Shown in pieces: positions 1-10,409 of a DNA stretch of 64,000 nucleotides. The stretch is from positions 124,001 to 188,000 of the forward strand of contig JALQBC010000013.1 in assembly GCA_023375675.1 (NCBI GenBank). The letters run 5' to 3'. Every line of letters starts with the position of its first letter. Position 1 is the stretch's first letter. The DNA comes from Cytospora piceicola (taxonomy: Eukaryota > Ascomycota > Sordariomycetes > Diaporthales > Cytosporaceae). The notes below the pieces were generated by a model. It did not search any database. It was given only the letters and a program-made list of their open reading frames with translations, and was not told the origin of the DNA. A program made the position numbers and the translations under genes.

Positions 1-1067
1 AAAACTGACCCTAAAATGGTGTTGTTTCTTGGTTTCTATTGGTATGCTGCTGATGGGAATCCTGGTTGTGCTCGTCCACTGCAAACTGCGTAACACATTG
101 AAAAAGGAAGTCCGACATTGCACAGATTAGTTGCATCCGCACAGGAGGCATCAGCCAACCTGCCAACCTAGTTGGTTGCCACTCGGGTTGAAAAAAGCAA
201 ATAATGGGCGTTGTTCTCTGCTCCAGCAGCTCCTTGACTGCTGCTCGATACACGAGGACTACCGTCAGGTCCCTCCCCCTCCCCCTCCCCCTAACGTCCT
301 TGCAAGACCGCATTATAGATTGGTCTTTCAAGCATTCATATACGCGGGGCCATGTTATTCTTGTGATAGCGGCTTCTTGCACGCCCTCTGCTCACTCATG
401 GCCACCAACGGACTGGTTTGATTGAACCTGCAGCCCGGAAAACACACGCACTGCCCATACTTCGGGTATTCATTACCTAGTTTTTGCCAGCCTTTGGGGT
501 TGCTCGTGTGGTTATACAACAAGCGGAATGCCGGGAGCTAGAAGTCAGCCTCTCCTGTGTACTGTAATGGGTTGCGTAGGTATGGCAGGCCCAAGAGTGC
601 TGTTGGTTGTGACTGGATACTTTGCAGATGTCCAAGGCTTCGGGTTTCTTGCAGGCTTTGCTTGAGAAAGTAAACAAAGCACCAGCGGTGATACTTGGAA
701 CGGAGTTTTAGAGGATCTTTAAGAAGGTTGTGTGCATGTGTATGTTATGCGGCAAAGTTGGATTGACGTCGTCGGAGCTCGCTCTGGGTGATGCCAGTGG
801 AATGCGAAGTCTCGTGTTGAGTCGGTTCGGGTACCCCTGATTAATGTCCACTTCAAAAGCTAGAAGTGGCTAAGCTGACTGTCTTGGGGGAGTTCTCGAA
901 TTGACCAGTTTAACCGAGGACGATCCAAGACAGCAAGAAGTCTGACTTGGAGTTTGCGCGGCGAAGTTGTTGGCAAAATGAGCCCGAATGCGAACGTGAG
1001 GATCATGGCAATCCGTTCCTCCAGGTTCCTCGTAGTCGTTAATATATGTACTCTGGTATGCTTAATA

Positions 1068-1107
1068 CTACCTAGGTACCTACCTATAGGTAGGTAGTAG
1101 CCTAGGG
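1068..1107. repeat. TACCTAGGTA-type palindrome cluster
   Basis: Overlapping copies of TACCTAGGTA, GGTACCTACC and CTATAGGTAGG form a dense palindromic patch. The same vocabulary recurs in other intergenic spots of this window (1496-1544, 15907-15950, 16056-16082, 35825-35900, 51053-51099) and never inside a recognised exon. Confidence 0.7.
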
Positions 1108-1495
1108 TAACTACACTAGAACTGGTGTGCCGAAGGAATGGGTAAATGGCAGTTATGTGTTTATTTTTAGGCGCAGCCCTGGGGCCTTCAACACGAGAAA
1201 ACAAGACATTCCCAGTTGGTGCTAGTCCTGCCGTCCCGCTTCTTTCTGCTTTGAACCCGGCAGCTCGGGGCCCGGTTGGCTGGAATTGTCTGGTCGCTGC
1301 AGAATACGAACTGGATTCCGGGTGTCTGGGAACCCTGAAGAGCTGACAGGGGTCTTTTAGTATCTTTAGTGCTCATAGTTAGTGTACGTACTGTATGTAC
1401 TGGGCCTGGAGACCCCCAGAACCCCCCGAAGATCATCGCTGCTCCCCAACAACCTGCCAGAAGCCGCCACCAGCAGAGCGGGCACTGGGTAGAGA

Positions 1496-1544
1496 TACCT
1501 AGGCAGCCTGGCAGCTAGGTACCTAGGCAGCTAGGTAGGTAGAT
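1496..1544. repeat. TACCTAGGTA-type palindrome cluster
   Basis: Tandem-like copies of CTAGGTACCTAGG and CAGCTAGGTAGG occur within 50 bp. This is the second such cluster in the first 2 kb. Confidence 0.65.
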
Positions 1545-1670
1545 AGCACCAGAGCACCAAACATCATGCAGGGCAAGCAGGGCGGCAGGGCGGTCTGTCT
1601 GTCGACACTCTGAAAAATACTTGGGTAGTTGCGGGTCTCTTCTCTTGGTTCCGCCAAAATCCTCCGTGTT

Positions 1671-1710
1671 GTGTATGTGTGTGTATGTGTGTGTATGTGT
1701 GTGTATGTAG
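1671..1710 (+). repeat. 10-bp minisatellite (gtgtatgtgt)
   Basis: Four consecutive near-perfect copies of the decamer gtgtatgtgt. It lies in gene-free DNA, so it is a candidate polymorphic marker with no evident function. Confidence 0.85.
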
Positions 1711-2307
1711 ATATGCACAGGTAAGGATCCTGGCAACCCCGGCACCCCGCCTAATGGGCAGATGGGCTGGAAAGGCATGCTCGTGATTTGATGGCTGGTT
1801 CGATGTATCCGATGTTTCTCTCTTTCAATCACCCTTGCAACCGATCCTAAACCTTCTTTTCCCTCTCTCTGTCTCTGTCTCTCTGTGCATCCGCAAATCT
1901 ACCTCTGCCTTCCTCTTCCTCTCCGCATCTACACCTTCGCTTGTTGTTTATTGTTGTTTGTGTAGTTGCTTCATTTCTGAGAAACTGACATTCGCTTCAA
2001 CTATCCGGAACGGAACGTTTATTTGTTCCAAGACGAAAGAAGAATCCGGTTCATCATCCGCTGGCCCCTGATCCAGAACAGACAGACAGACAGACCTACA
2101 GCGAAACATCGACAGCCTATTTGAGTTGTGCTCCTGCGAGGTTCACAATCAAATCAACGAGTTCAAGGCCATTTCACAACCTTGAGGATCTTATATCGTG
2201 CGAACTTGAGAAAGAAGAACATAAGTAGCATTTGGAAGCGGAGCTAAACCCCAAATCCGCGCGCCGCGTCGACACTAAAGGCCACTACGTGGTCCAACTA
2301 CATCAAC

Positions 2308-3254
2308 ATGAAGGTCGCACACTTCACCACCGCCCTCCTCTCCCTGGCACCCGTCGCCTCCGCTTTGGCATGGCCACAATGGCTACCAGATCTCGACGAC
2401 ATAATCGTGAGGAGGGCCGACGCCTCAGCAGCCACCGGTATGTTTCACAGGAAATAATGACACACCAAAGGGGTCTCTCGGGTACGACATGAGGGCTGAC
2501 CCAAGACACAGATGACACAGCATCCACGGCAGCAGCTAAAGCAACAGCCGCAGCGACCGCGACGAACGACGCAGCAGACGCCACAAACCTCAACACGGCC
2601 GGTATCACCGCGACAGGTACCTCAGGCGACGCCACCGGCACTGGCACCGCCACCGGCACCGGCGATGCAAGCGGGACGGCGACGGGCACAAGCAGCGGCA
2701 AACACAATTCGAACTCGACCTCGGTGAGCTCGGGCGCCGCCGTCGCCAGCGCCGTGATGCTGACGCCGATAACCACGCTGACGAGCGCCTACTACCGGAT
2801 CGGCGAGTTCGTCACCCTGGGGTGGAACTACACGAACCTGAAGGTGACCCCCACGGCCGTCGACGTCGTCGTGTCGTGCACCACGGTGTCCGAGACCTGG
2901 ACGCTGACGTCCAACATGACCTTCGAGACCAAGGGCTCCTACACCTGGGACACGGGCGCCTACCAGAGCAGCCACGTCCAGCAGCCCCTCGTCATCGAGG
3001 AGTACATCCTGTACATCTACGACGCCGACGCGGCCATCAGCGCGACGGCCGGCCCCGGCTCCCTGACGGCCAACGCCGCCGTGACCTTTGGCCTGTACAC
3101 CGGCCAGCCTTACACGCCCATAGCGAGCGGCTGGACCTGTGCCGCTTGCAGTGGTGCCTTGTCCGGCAATGAGAGGCAGGCCTTGGGCTTGCTGTTCACT
3201 ATGGCGGGTATCACCGTGGTCAGCTTCACATGGTTCGTGACCGGCCTGTGGTGA
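2308..3254 (+). CDS. DUF7137-family secreted/membrane-anchored protein
   Basis: Two exons, 2308-2437 and 2512-3254, encode about 290 residues. The start is the first ATG before a clear signal peptide (MKVAHFTTALLSLAPVASAL). A Thr/Ala/Gly-rich linker follows (about residues 45-125, runs such as TGTGTATGTG). The second half reads as the ascomycete DUF7137 domain, with LTPITTLTSAYYRIGEFVTL, WNYTNL and a CAACSG motif. A hydrophobic C-terminal segment (LLFTMAGITVVSFTWFV) fits a membrane or GPI anchor. The linker suggests an O-glycosylated cell-surface protein; this is inference, as the family function is unknown to me. An in-frame tandem acceptor nine bases downstream (2520) could remove three residues. 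The gene converges on the kinase gene that follows. Confidence 0.85.
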
Positions 3255-3771
3255 TGACTTGTTTGAAACGAGGCGGGGCTGTGACGTGTGAAGTAGATGG
3301 GCCGAAGCGCTAATGGCGTGAGTGGATATATGTTGGAGCATCATCTGGGGCGTGCATCATGCTTTCCTTTTTCCCGGGCATTTTGGAACGACTGGAATTC
3401 TTTACCGGTAGCAGAACATTTTCAAGCGGCGTTGGCATCTTTTGGGTTACCTATCAGGGGCTGTGGATATATAAAAAGAAGAAATCTGGCGAAGCGTCTA
3501 GATTGCTCTGTATCTACGGAGGTTGGTTGCATTTGCAAGTACGAAACTCAGGACGTACGATAATGATGTGTATCTAGCGCGAGATCATCGGGGAGGGATG
3601 GATCAGGGTATTAGGACTGACTACTGCGTAATGACGAGAAACTGGCATAGCCTTCTTTTGATTTACGGGGGCTCATCACACCCCTTTCGCTTCATGCTTC
3701 ATGTCAATTATTCCAATTCCATGCACACCTGTGTGCACTTCTGCCCACGAGAGGAGCACATGCCAGAGACA
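3255..3771. other. Convergent intergenic region
   Basis: This 517-bp stretch separates the 3' ends of the DUF7137 gene and the CDK11-like gene. I see no coding frame of substance; it presumably carries the 3' UTRs and poly(A) sites of both. Confidence 0.6.
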
Positions 3772-5169
3772 TCAAACCATCCGCAGGGAGAAACCGCCGC
3801 CCCTTTCCTCTTTCTCCCTGCCGTTGAAGATGCCACTGAAGTCGACAGCCCCGAGCTCGGCGGCCTGGCCCCTCCCGGGGGCATTCGGCGTGTCGCGCCT
3901 CCTGCGCCGCTCCTGGCCAGCCTTGCTAGGGAACGTGGGGAACATCGCCTCAGACTTGGGCCTCGGGTCCTGCCGGAAGTACTCGTCGTTCATCATCTCC
4001 TTGGCACTCGGCCTCCTCGCCGGGTTGAGGCTCAGCAGGCCGTTCAGCAGCGACGCGCCGGCGGCCGTGAGCAGCGGGAACCTGGCGCGGATGACGGACC
4101 CCGACGTGGCCCTGTTGGCCGGGAGCCGCAGCGACTTGGCGTTGGGCAGCCTCCGGAACCCGGGCCAGGCGTCCTCGGTGGGCACGCCGCACAGCTCGAA
4201 GATCCTGGTCAGCTCGTCGACCTCGTTCTTGCCCTGCAGCAGCGGCTCCCTGGTCAGGAGCTCGCCGAAGATGCAGCCCACGCTCCACATGTCGACGGCC
4301 TCGCCGTAGGCCGCGGCGCCCAGGAGGAGCTCCGGCGCGCGGTACCACAGCGTGACGACCAGCTGGGTCAGCTTGGGCGCGGGGTCGCCGACGTAGCGCG
4401 CCATGCCGAAGTCGGCGATCTTGAGCTGGCCCCGGTTGTTGAGGAGCAGGTTGGACGTCTTGAGGTCCCGGTGGAGGATGTAGTGGTCGTGCAGGTACGC
4501 CACGCCGCCCGCGAGCTGCAGCAGGAGCGTCTTGACCTCGCTGGCGAGGAAGGGCTGCGGCATGTCCTCGAGGATGGACTTGAGGTCGTGCTCGAGGAAG
4601 TCGAGGACCAGGAAGATGTTCTCTATCCTCGCCGTGTCCTCGCCCACCACCACCTCCTGCAGCTTGACGATGTTCTTGTGGTTGCAGTCTTTCAGGATCT
4701 GGATCTCCCGGATGCCCGTGACCGGCAGCCCGTTGCGGTCGCTGGGGTCGATCTTGAGCCGCTTCAGCGCGACCACCTTGCCCGTTGCTATCTCCTTTGC
4801 CCGTGCGACCCAGCCGTATGCGCCCTCTTCTATGTCGTTCAGTTTGTCGTAGTTCTCCACGCTCCTCGATTTGCCGAACCCGCCTCCCTGGAGCCGTAAC
4901 AACTTTGCGCCCGCACCGGGTCCATCATCCTTCTTGCCGCCCTGGGGCTCTGGCGAGAGTCTCCGTCGTTTGGCCGGTCGTCCATCTGCGCCCCGCTGCT
5001 GTTGTTCCTCGTCTCCTCCCTCTTCTGCCTCGCGCAGCCTCTGGTGCTCCTGTTGGGCCTTGCGCTGTAATTTTGCGCGCTTCTTCTCTTCCTTTTCTCT
5101 CTTCACCTGGGCCTCCCGGGCGGCGTCCTCGTCGTTGTCGGCCCAGCGCGACTTGCCCTTGCCGGACAT
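3772..5169 (-). CDS. CDK11/PITSLRE-type cyclin-dependent kinase
   Basis: One uninterrupted exon of 465 residues from ATG 5169. The N-terminal 100 residues are Lys/Glu/Arg-rich with a nuclear-localisation-like PAKRRRLSPEP. The kinase domain spans about residues 107-400: glycine loop IEEGAYGWV (first Gly replaced by Glu, as in CDK11), catalytic VALKRLK (Lys136), LHRDLKTSN (Asp235), DFG at 253-255, and VVTLWYRAPE in the activation segment. The PITSLRE helix of animal CDK11 reads PVTGIRE here. In other eukaryotes this family couples transcription, splicing and cell-cycle control with cyclin L; fission yeast Ppk23 is the nearest named fungal relative I know. It is divergently paired with NDUFAF7 across about 460 bp. 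Residues needed for catalysis all appear present. Confidence 0.92.
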   Translation of the reverse strand: MSGKGKSRWADNDEDAAREAQVKREKEEKKRAKLQRKAQQEHQRLREAEEGGDEEQQQRGADGRPAKRRRLSPEPQGGKKDDGPGAGAKLLRLQGGGFGKSRSVENYDKLNDIEEGAYGWVARAKEIATGKVVALKRLKIDPSDRNGLPVTGIREIQILKDCNHKNIVKLQEVVVGEDTARIENIFLVLDFLEHDLKSILEDMPQPFLASEVKTLLLQLAGGVAYLHDHYILHRDLKTSNLLLNNRGQLKIADFGMARYVGDPAPKLTQLVVTLWYRAPELLLGAAAYGEAVDMWSVGCIFGELLTREPLLQGKNEVDELTRIFELCGVPTEDAWPGFRRLPNAKSLRLPANRATSGSVIRARFPLLTAAGASLLNGLLSLNPARRPSAKEMMNDEYFRQDPRPKSEAMFPTFPSKAGQERRRRRDTPNAPGRGQAAELGAVDFSGIFNGREKEERGGGFSLRMV

Positions 5170-5632
5170 TGTACGAAGCTCAGGAGAGGGAGGAAACCCT
5201 GGGGCTGTCGATCGAGCTGGTCTCCGGACGGGCGACTAGGCGGACGTGGGGTCTATGTGCGTAGGACGGGGATGGGAACCGTGGGCGTATGGAAGGTCGG
5301 TCGTGTACCACTAGAAGTGGGGGTTTTAGGAGTAAATATATTAAGAGAGGACGTATGAAAAAAAAGAAGTTGGAAAGAAAATGGGTTGAGGATCAGAAGA
5401 TTAATGATGTCGCGGTGGAGATGCCTGCCGGCACAAGCTCCGTCGGTAGGAGTTTGCCGGCTGCCCAAGGTAGCAGGGCAACTTCCAGGGGCATCACAGG
5501 CGTGTGGATTCCGTGTTGACTTACACCAAACAGCCCTGGAGCTCTCCATAACCGAGACAGGGATGTCGGGTGACATGATGAGGTCGGTTCTCACTTCATG
5601 ATTGCCACATGGGTCATTCTACTATCATAAAG
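5170..5632. promoter_or_regulatory. Shared divergent promoter, CDK11-like / NDUFAF7
   Basis: 463 bp between two start codons facing apart, so both promoters must lie here. It is purine-rich on the plus strand near 5340-5400. I recognise no specific binding site. An in-frame ATG at 5609 could extend NDUFAF7 by eight residues. Confidence 0.5.
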
Positions 5633-7339
5633 ATGTTATCACGAGGGCTGGTCCTTCGTGGGCTCACGTCGTCCTCAAGGTGTATATCACGTCCAATACT
5701 CACCTCGGCTTCCCAGAGGTTCAAGCGCTTCTCGACGTCGGCTCCAAGACGTGATGAGGAGAGACGGTGGTCAACACCTCTTGCGAAACAACTTGCTCAG
5801 GCCATAGAGGTATGCTTTTGTATTATAAGGGGTTGCTCGATTGAGTTCAGAGTACGTTATTAACATAGACTAGATGACCGGGCCGGTACCTTTGGCAAGT
5901 TACATGCGCATGTGTCTTACAGGCGATGTTGGAGGTTACTATACCGGAGCCATCGAGCAGGGCAGAGACCAGTTTGGCCAGAAAGGGGACTTTGTCACCT
6001 CGCCTGAGATTTCGCAAATCTTTGGAGAGCTTATTGGAATTTGGTTCGTGGCAGAATGGATGTCTCAGGGACGGCCAAAGTCTGGCGTCGAGCTCATCGA
6101 AGTTGGTCCCGGAAGAGGAACACTCATGGATGACATATTACGGGTATGGCTCTTCTTCTCGCCTTGGGCGCATGAATTACCCTATGCTAACAATAGTGTA
6201 GACTATTTCAAATTTCAAGGACGTGGTCAATGCCATCGATGCCATCTACATGGTCGAAGCAAGCTCTGAGCTTAGGGTTGCTCAGAAGAAGCTCCTGTGT
6301 GGAGAGGACCGTCAGATGGCAGAGTCCCAAAGCGGCTATCATAGCACTTGCAAATATGGCGACCTACCTGTTGTCTGGACCGAGACCATCAGGTCTATTC
6401 CTCAGAGTATGCAGAAAATCCCTGGGATATTTTTAGTATCTATAACACTAACAGCCACCAGATTCCGACAAGATGCCTTTCATCATAGCGCACGAGTTCT
6501 TCGATGCCCTCCCCATTCACGCCTTCCAGGTCGTCAATGTCCCTCCATCGCTGGTTCCAAGCTCACCACAGTCTTCCCCCAAGCCATCCTCCAAGGACTC
6601 CTCCAAAACAGGTGCCCAGTGGCGCGAAATGGTCGTCTCACCGACACCCCCCAACTCCACACACCAGACCCTCGGCACACCCAGGTCCCTATCCCACGAC
6701 ACCCCCGTGCCCGACTTCCAGCTCACCCTGTCGCCCTCCTCGACCCGCCACTCCCTCTACCTGCCCGAGTCCTCCCCGCGCTACCGCGCCCTCAAGGCCC
6801 ACCCCGGCGCCGTCGTCGAGATCTGCCCCGACGCGGCCCTCTACGCGACCGACTTCGCCACGCGCATCGGCGGCTCCGCCCAGCATCCCAAGGCCAGGCC
6901 CTCGGGGGCCGCCCTGGTCCTGGACTACGGCCCGGGCGACGGCACCGTGCCGATCAACAGCCTGAGGGGCATCCGGAGGCACAGGCGGGTCAGCCCGTTC
7001 GCCGAGCCCGGGCTGACGGACCTGAGCGCCGACGTGGACTTTGCCGCCATCGCCGAGGCCGCGCTGCGGGCGAGCGAGGGCGTGGAGGTCCACGGGCCCG
7101 TGGAACAGGGTGTCTTCCTGGGCGGGATGGGCATCAAGGAACGGGCGGAGGTCTTAGTCAAGGGTCTGAGGCAGAAGGGAGCGGGGGACGAGAAAGTCAA
7201 GGATGTCGACCGGGCGTGGAAGAGGCTCGTGGACAGGGGCCCGGATGGGATGGGGAGGTTGTATAAGGCGTTGGCCATCCTGCCGGAGAATGATGGTAAG
7301 AGACGGCCTGTCGGCTTCGGTGGTGACGTTGGAGCTTGA
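5633..7339 (+). CDS. NDUFAF7-type mitochondrial arginine methyltransferase (complex I assembly)
   Basis: Four exons, 5633-5809, 5874-6143, 6202-6406 and 6462-7339, encode 509 residues. Introns have clear branch sites (gctaac, cactaac). Exon 1 encodes an Arg/Ser-rich mitochondrial presequence ending near FSTSAPRR. The body matches the DUF185/SAM-dependent methyltransferase family: [28 protein letters not shown], the SAM-binding [17 protein letters not shown] (residues about 134-148), [14 protein letters not shown], and the terminal RRPVGFGG. In animals NDUFAF7 dimethylates an arginine of the complex I subunit NDUFS2, so this gene indicates a proton-pumping complex I. The region 6700-7150 is much more GC-rich than exons 1-3. 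The upstream ATG at 5609 is an alternative start. Confidence 0.92.
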
Positions 7340-7797
7340 GGTCCCCCGGCGGGTATATGAGCTCCAGAGCCCTAGCGGTGGTAGTGGTGGGGGGATTAGA
7401 TCGCGGGTCCCCAAATAACGACTACATCAAGATTTTGAGGTACTTGGAGATCGATCACCGGAACCACCCGAGTTTTAGTTGGTGTGCAAATTGCTAGAGA
7501 TTGGCAGTCCTTATCCTTTTGCCAAATTAAAGGCTCAGGTGCGTTCCCCAAAGGCCTTGTTGCCATCATTTTGCGTATAGGTAAACAATATCTGTTGATC
7601 GCGGGGGGGTAAATGAAAAGCTCAACAACCCCATGCACAGTGCGCCCGACCCATGAGCGCTCGCTTTCAACGCCATTGCATCTATAGTGTTATAATACAA
7701 TTATGTTCTTACCGGCATTTCGTCGCTCTCAATCAAGCTCCGTAGATAACCCTACCGCAGCGAAACGAAAGGTCGTTGGCTTCTAGCAAGCTCCGGA
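7340..7797. other. Convergent intergenic region
   Basis: 458 bp between the 3' ends of NDUFAF7 and the Ptm1-like gene, with AT-rich runs near 7680-7700. No coding frame is supported. Confidence 0.55.
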
Positions 7798-9676
7798 TCA
7801 TTTCCCGTGGTCCTTCACCAGGCCCGCCTCCTCCCCAGACCCATCATCCTCATCATCGTCTGAGAGTTTATCGTCATCCCCAATGGCGAATATCGTCTCA
7901 CGATCCAGTGACGCCCTGGTCCGCTGGCTGTTGCCGTTGGCACCTGGCTGCGCCCCAGACGGCGTTCGGTAGTTTTCCACCCCACTTGTCTGGCCTCCTC
8001 GCGTAGTGTTGATGGCGGAGGGCTTGGTGCCCACATTGGCCTCCTCGTCGTCCGAGAGCTCATCAGGCGCTCCAATGTCCATGTTGTTGATCTCGAATGT
8101 ACCGTCATCGTCCTGGGCAAGCTCGTCACTCATTGCGAAGCGGCGGTTGTTGGCTGTAGGCCTCCAGACGTACGCGATCCAAGCTACGTCCGCGAAGTAG
8201 ACCAGGTTGAGCCACCCGTCCAGGATGAACCATCTGGACTTCCAGTGGAAGGGCACGTAGTCGGGGTCGCTGGCCGAGGCGAAGGTGAAGCTGTTGAAGA
8301 AGAAGAAGGCGAAAGTGACCAGGATGCTCAGGAGGATGCACCACCACAGCTTCTTGTACATGGACTCCTTGGCGTGCTGCTTCCGCTCCCGGAGGTCCTT
8401 AAGGGTGAAGTTGAGGGAGTTGAGCGTCCAGACGTAAAATGCTGTCAGCGTGGCTGCCAGGGGCAGAACAATGAGGAGCACGAAGGGACCTGGTAATGTG
8501 TCAGTTCAGCTAGATCTTGGTTTTGAATCTCGTGGAGACGATCTTACCTGCAGCATCTGGAGCTATCAGGAGACTCGTGATTGCATAGACCAGACCAAAA
8601 ACGAAGTGTGCTATCGCAAGCCACCGTACGTAGATCATAGTGCGGCCGAGGGTGGGCTTCACGACTCCATAACCCATGCACACAATAAGCAGCAAGAAAA
8701 ACGAGAACGAGTTTCTGGCCGCATTCAGAACACCAACCACGACCAGGAGGACCTTGGATCCAACATTGGAGCCGTGGCGGTTCAGGTAGTCTGAGCCTCG
8801 TGTTAGTCAATATCAAATGCCGCCATGAATGATCTACTAACCATAAAAGCCCCAGGTCATCAGCATTTCGACGACCAGGAAGATCAGAATGGCCGTTATG
8901 TAATTTTGCACAGCCACTGTTGTAGGTTAGCATATGGTGGTACAAGGCCTCGTAGGAGAACAACATACAGATATCCGCATGATGCTGGTAGTAAAGGAAA
9001 CCCCAGAAGACTACTACCAGAGCATAAGCAATCGTAACTCCTCCATAGAATGGCAACTTGGGTATTTGTGTAGCAGGAAGCTCTCCGAATGCATTGCGGA
9101 ACTCGACGACGGCATCATATTCATTGGCGGTGTATTTCTCGGTAAGCACGCAGTAGTAACCCGTCTTCTTGATATCGTACTTGATCGGCTGGGCGTTCTT
9201 CAAATGCACCGACTCGCTGAGGATCAGGCTCTTGGACTTCTCGGTCGCGTTCTTATCCAGGATATAATCTCCAACGTCCTGCTCATCACAGAAGCCGGCT
9301 TCGACGAGGGTAGGGTCACAGATTCCGACTTTCTGCGTGGAATCATCGCTCGGGTAGACCCCAATCAGATTCTCGTCTTTCCACTCGAAGATGACAAGGC
9401 TGACAACGGGGTCATCTTCGCCCTCGTAGGGGAGGAACTTCATCAATATAAATGGATCGACCGGACCCCCCCATGCTGATTTGCTGTACATGCCGGCGCA
9501 TCGTTGTCGAAGCTCGTCAGTCTGGTCCTAGAGAGAAGACAAAAACATATGTCAGCATCGGCGAGACGTCAACAGCAACCTCTTGAGAGCTGGACTAGAC
9601 CAACCATTGGGACTTCCAGACCCTGGACTGCCCATATGGACAGCGCCAGGGACGCTAAGGTCGAAGACCACCTCAT
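7798..9676 (-). CDS. Ptm1/Lung-7TM (GOST) family Golgi membrane protein
   Basis: Five exons on the minus strand, 9676-9605, 9527-8969, 8916-8842, 8790-8548 and 8489-7798, encode about 546 residues. Exon 1 encodes the signal peptide MRWSSTLASLALSIWAVQGL; its donor is a weak gttggt. The lumenal domain carries the family signature CAGMYSKSAWGG and later YDIKKTGYYCV and VVEFRNAFGELPA. Seven hydrophobic segments follow, including FYGGVTIAYALVVVFWGFLY, NYITAILIFLVVEMLMTW and FFLLLIVCMGYGVVKPTLG, the last being a conserved family motif. The cytosolic tail is long and acidic (GDDDKLSDDDEDDGSGEEAG). Yeast Ptm1 is the best-known relative; GOST proteins reside in the Golgi/endosomal system and are implicated in trafficking. 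The exon chain was assembled from in-frame splice joints, and only the first junction is uncertain. Confidence 0.9.
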
Positions 9677-10409
9677 TGTAACTCTGTGTGCCTAGATCGA
9701 GGGTTCGTGTCGGCGTGGATGGAGGCGCACACGCAGTTGAACAGGTCCCGGAACGGCTGGAAATGCCGGCTGTTCGGGGGACAGTAAAGTAGTATCGGCC
9801 GAGTGGAGTAGAGTAAGTTCTGTGTTTCTTCGATGAATCACCCAAGCTGGTTTGGTCCCCTCAGTTCTTCACAATTCAGCTGTCCAGAGGAGCAATTGAA
9901 TCGGCAACCACATTAGAAAAAGGAAATCAGTGATGAAGACGGTTCGTGAGTGAGGAAATAACGTCTTCCCTGCTGGCTCCGGACAAGTTGCAGCAGCTGG
10001 GCCTAGGCACAGGACATTATTGCGCAAGCTTAGCTGCGGACAGGGGGCCGTTCACTGGTCTTGTGGGGCCCGAGCAAGGATTCTCGAGCTGCAGCTCAAT
10101 AATTTAGGTGACATCAACGGCATCCATGGTTGCTGGACACCCACTAAGTACCTGCTGTATGTACCCGCGGTTTGTTTTGGCCGGCAAAACAAATGTTTCG
10201 TCAGATGCGACTTTCTTCCTCTCCCGCAATTTAAACCAACTCAAGGTCTACAATACCCATCCACTTACCAAATCCAAGCACAAGTCCCCACGAACTGTCA
10301 CGTTATAGTCGTTGGTATTTTGTGTGAGAGAGCACCTCTTCAGTATTACATCGTCGCCTCCAAGTCTCCCACTTCGCTCCATTACCGCCCAACATCACTG
10401 CAAATCAAG
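9677..10409. promoter_or_regulatory. Divergent intergenic region, Ptm1-like / PPIL2
   Basis: 733 bp between two outward-facing starts. The reading frame of the downstream cyclophilin stays open from 10020 to its ATG at 10410 but has no family similarity I recognise, so I treat it as leader rather than coding DNA. Confidence 0.45.

Larger units (their letters stand above)
1..2307. other. Gene-free stretch upstream of the DUF7137 gene
   Basis: Only short, compositionally random frames are present on either strand, so I see no gene. The stretch holds two clusters of TACCTAGGTA-type palindromes, a 10-bp minisatellite, pyrimidine-rich tracts near 1850-1930 and a short (cagacaga) run near 2080. 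The last few hundred bases are presumably promoter and 5' leader of the gene that starts at 2308. Confidence 0.6.

Noticed and set aside
3523..4899. Long plus-strand frame (458 codons) across the CDK11-like gene
   Set aside because: It is antisense to a complete kinase domain, is Arg/Pro/Gly-rich as expected for a GC-rich shadow, and has no motif.
6223..7266. 347-codon frame overlapping NDUFAF7
   Set aside because: Its 5' part is exon 3 of NDUFAF7; beyond the intron it continues in the wrong frame as Arg/Pro/Gly-rich shadow sequence.
10020..10409. In-frame 130-codon N-terminal extension of PPIL2
   Set aside because: The family starts at MGKGTDKLYIT; the extension has no similarity to it and begins without an ATG context.
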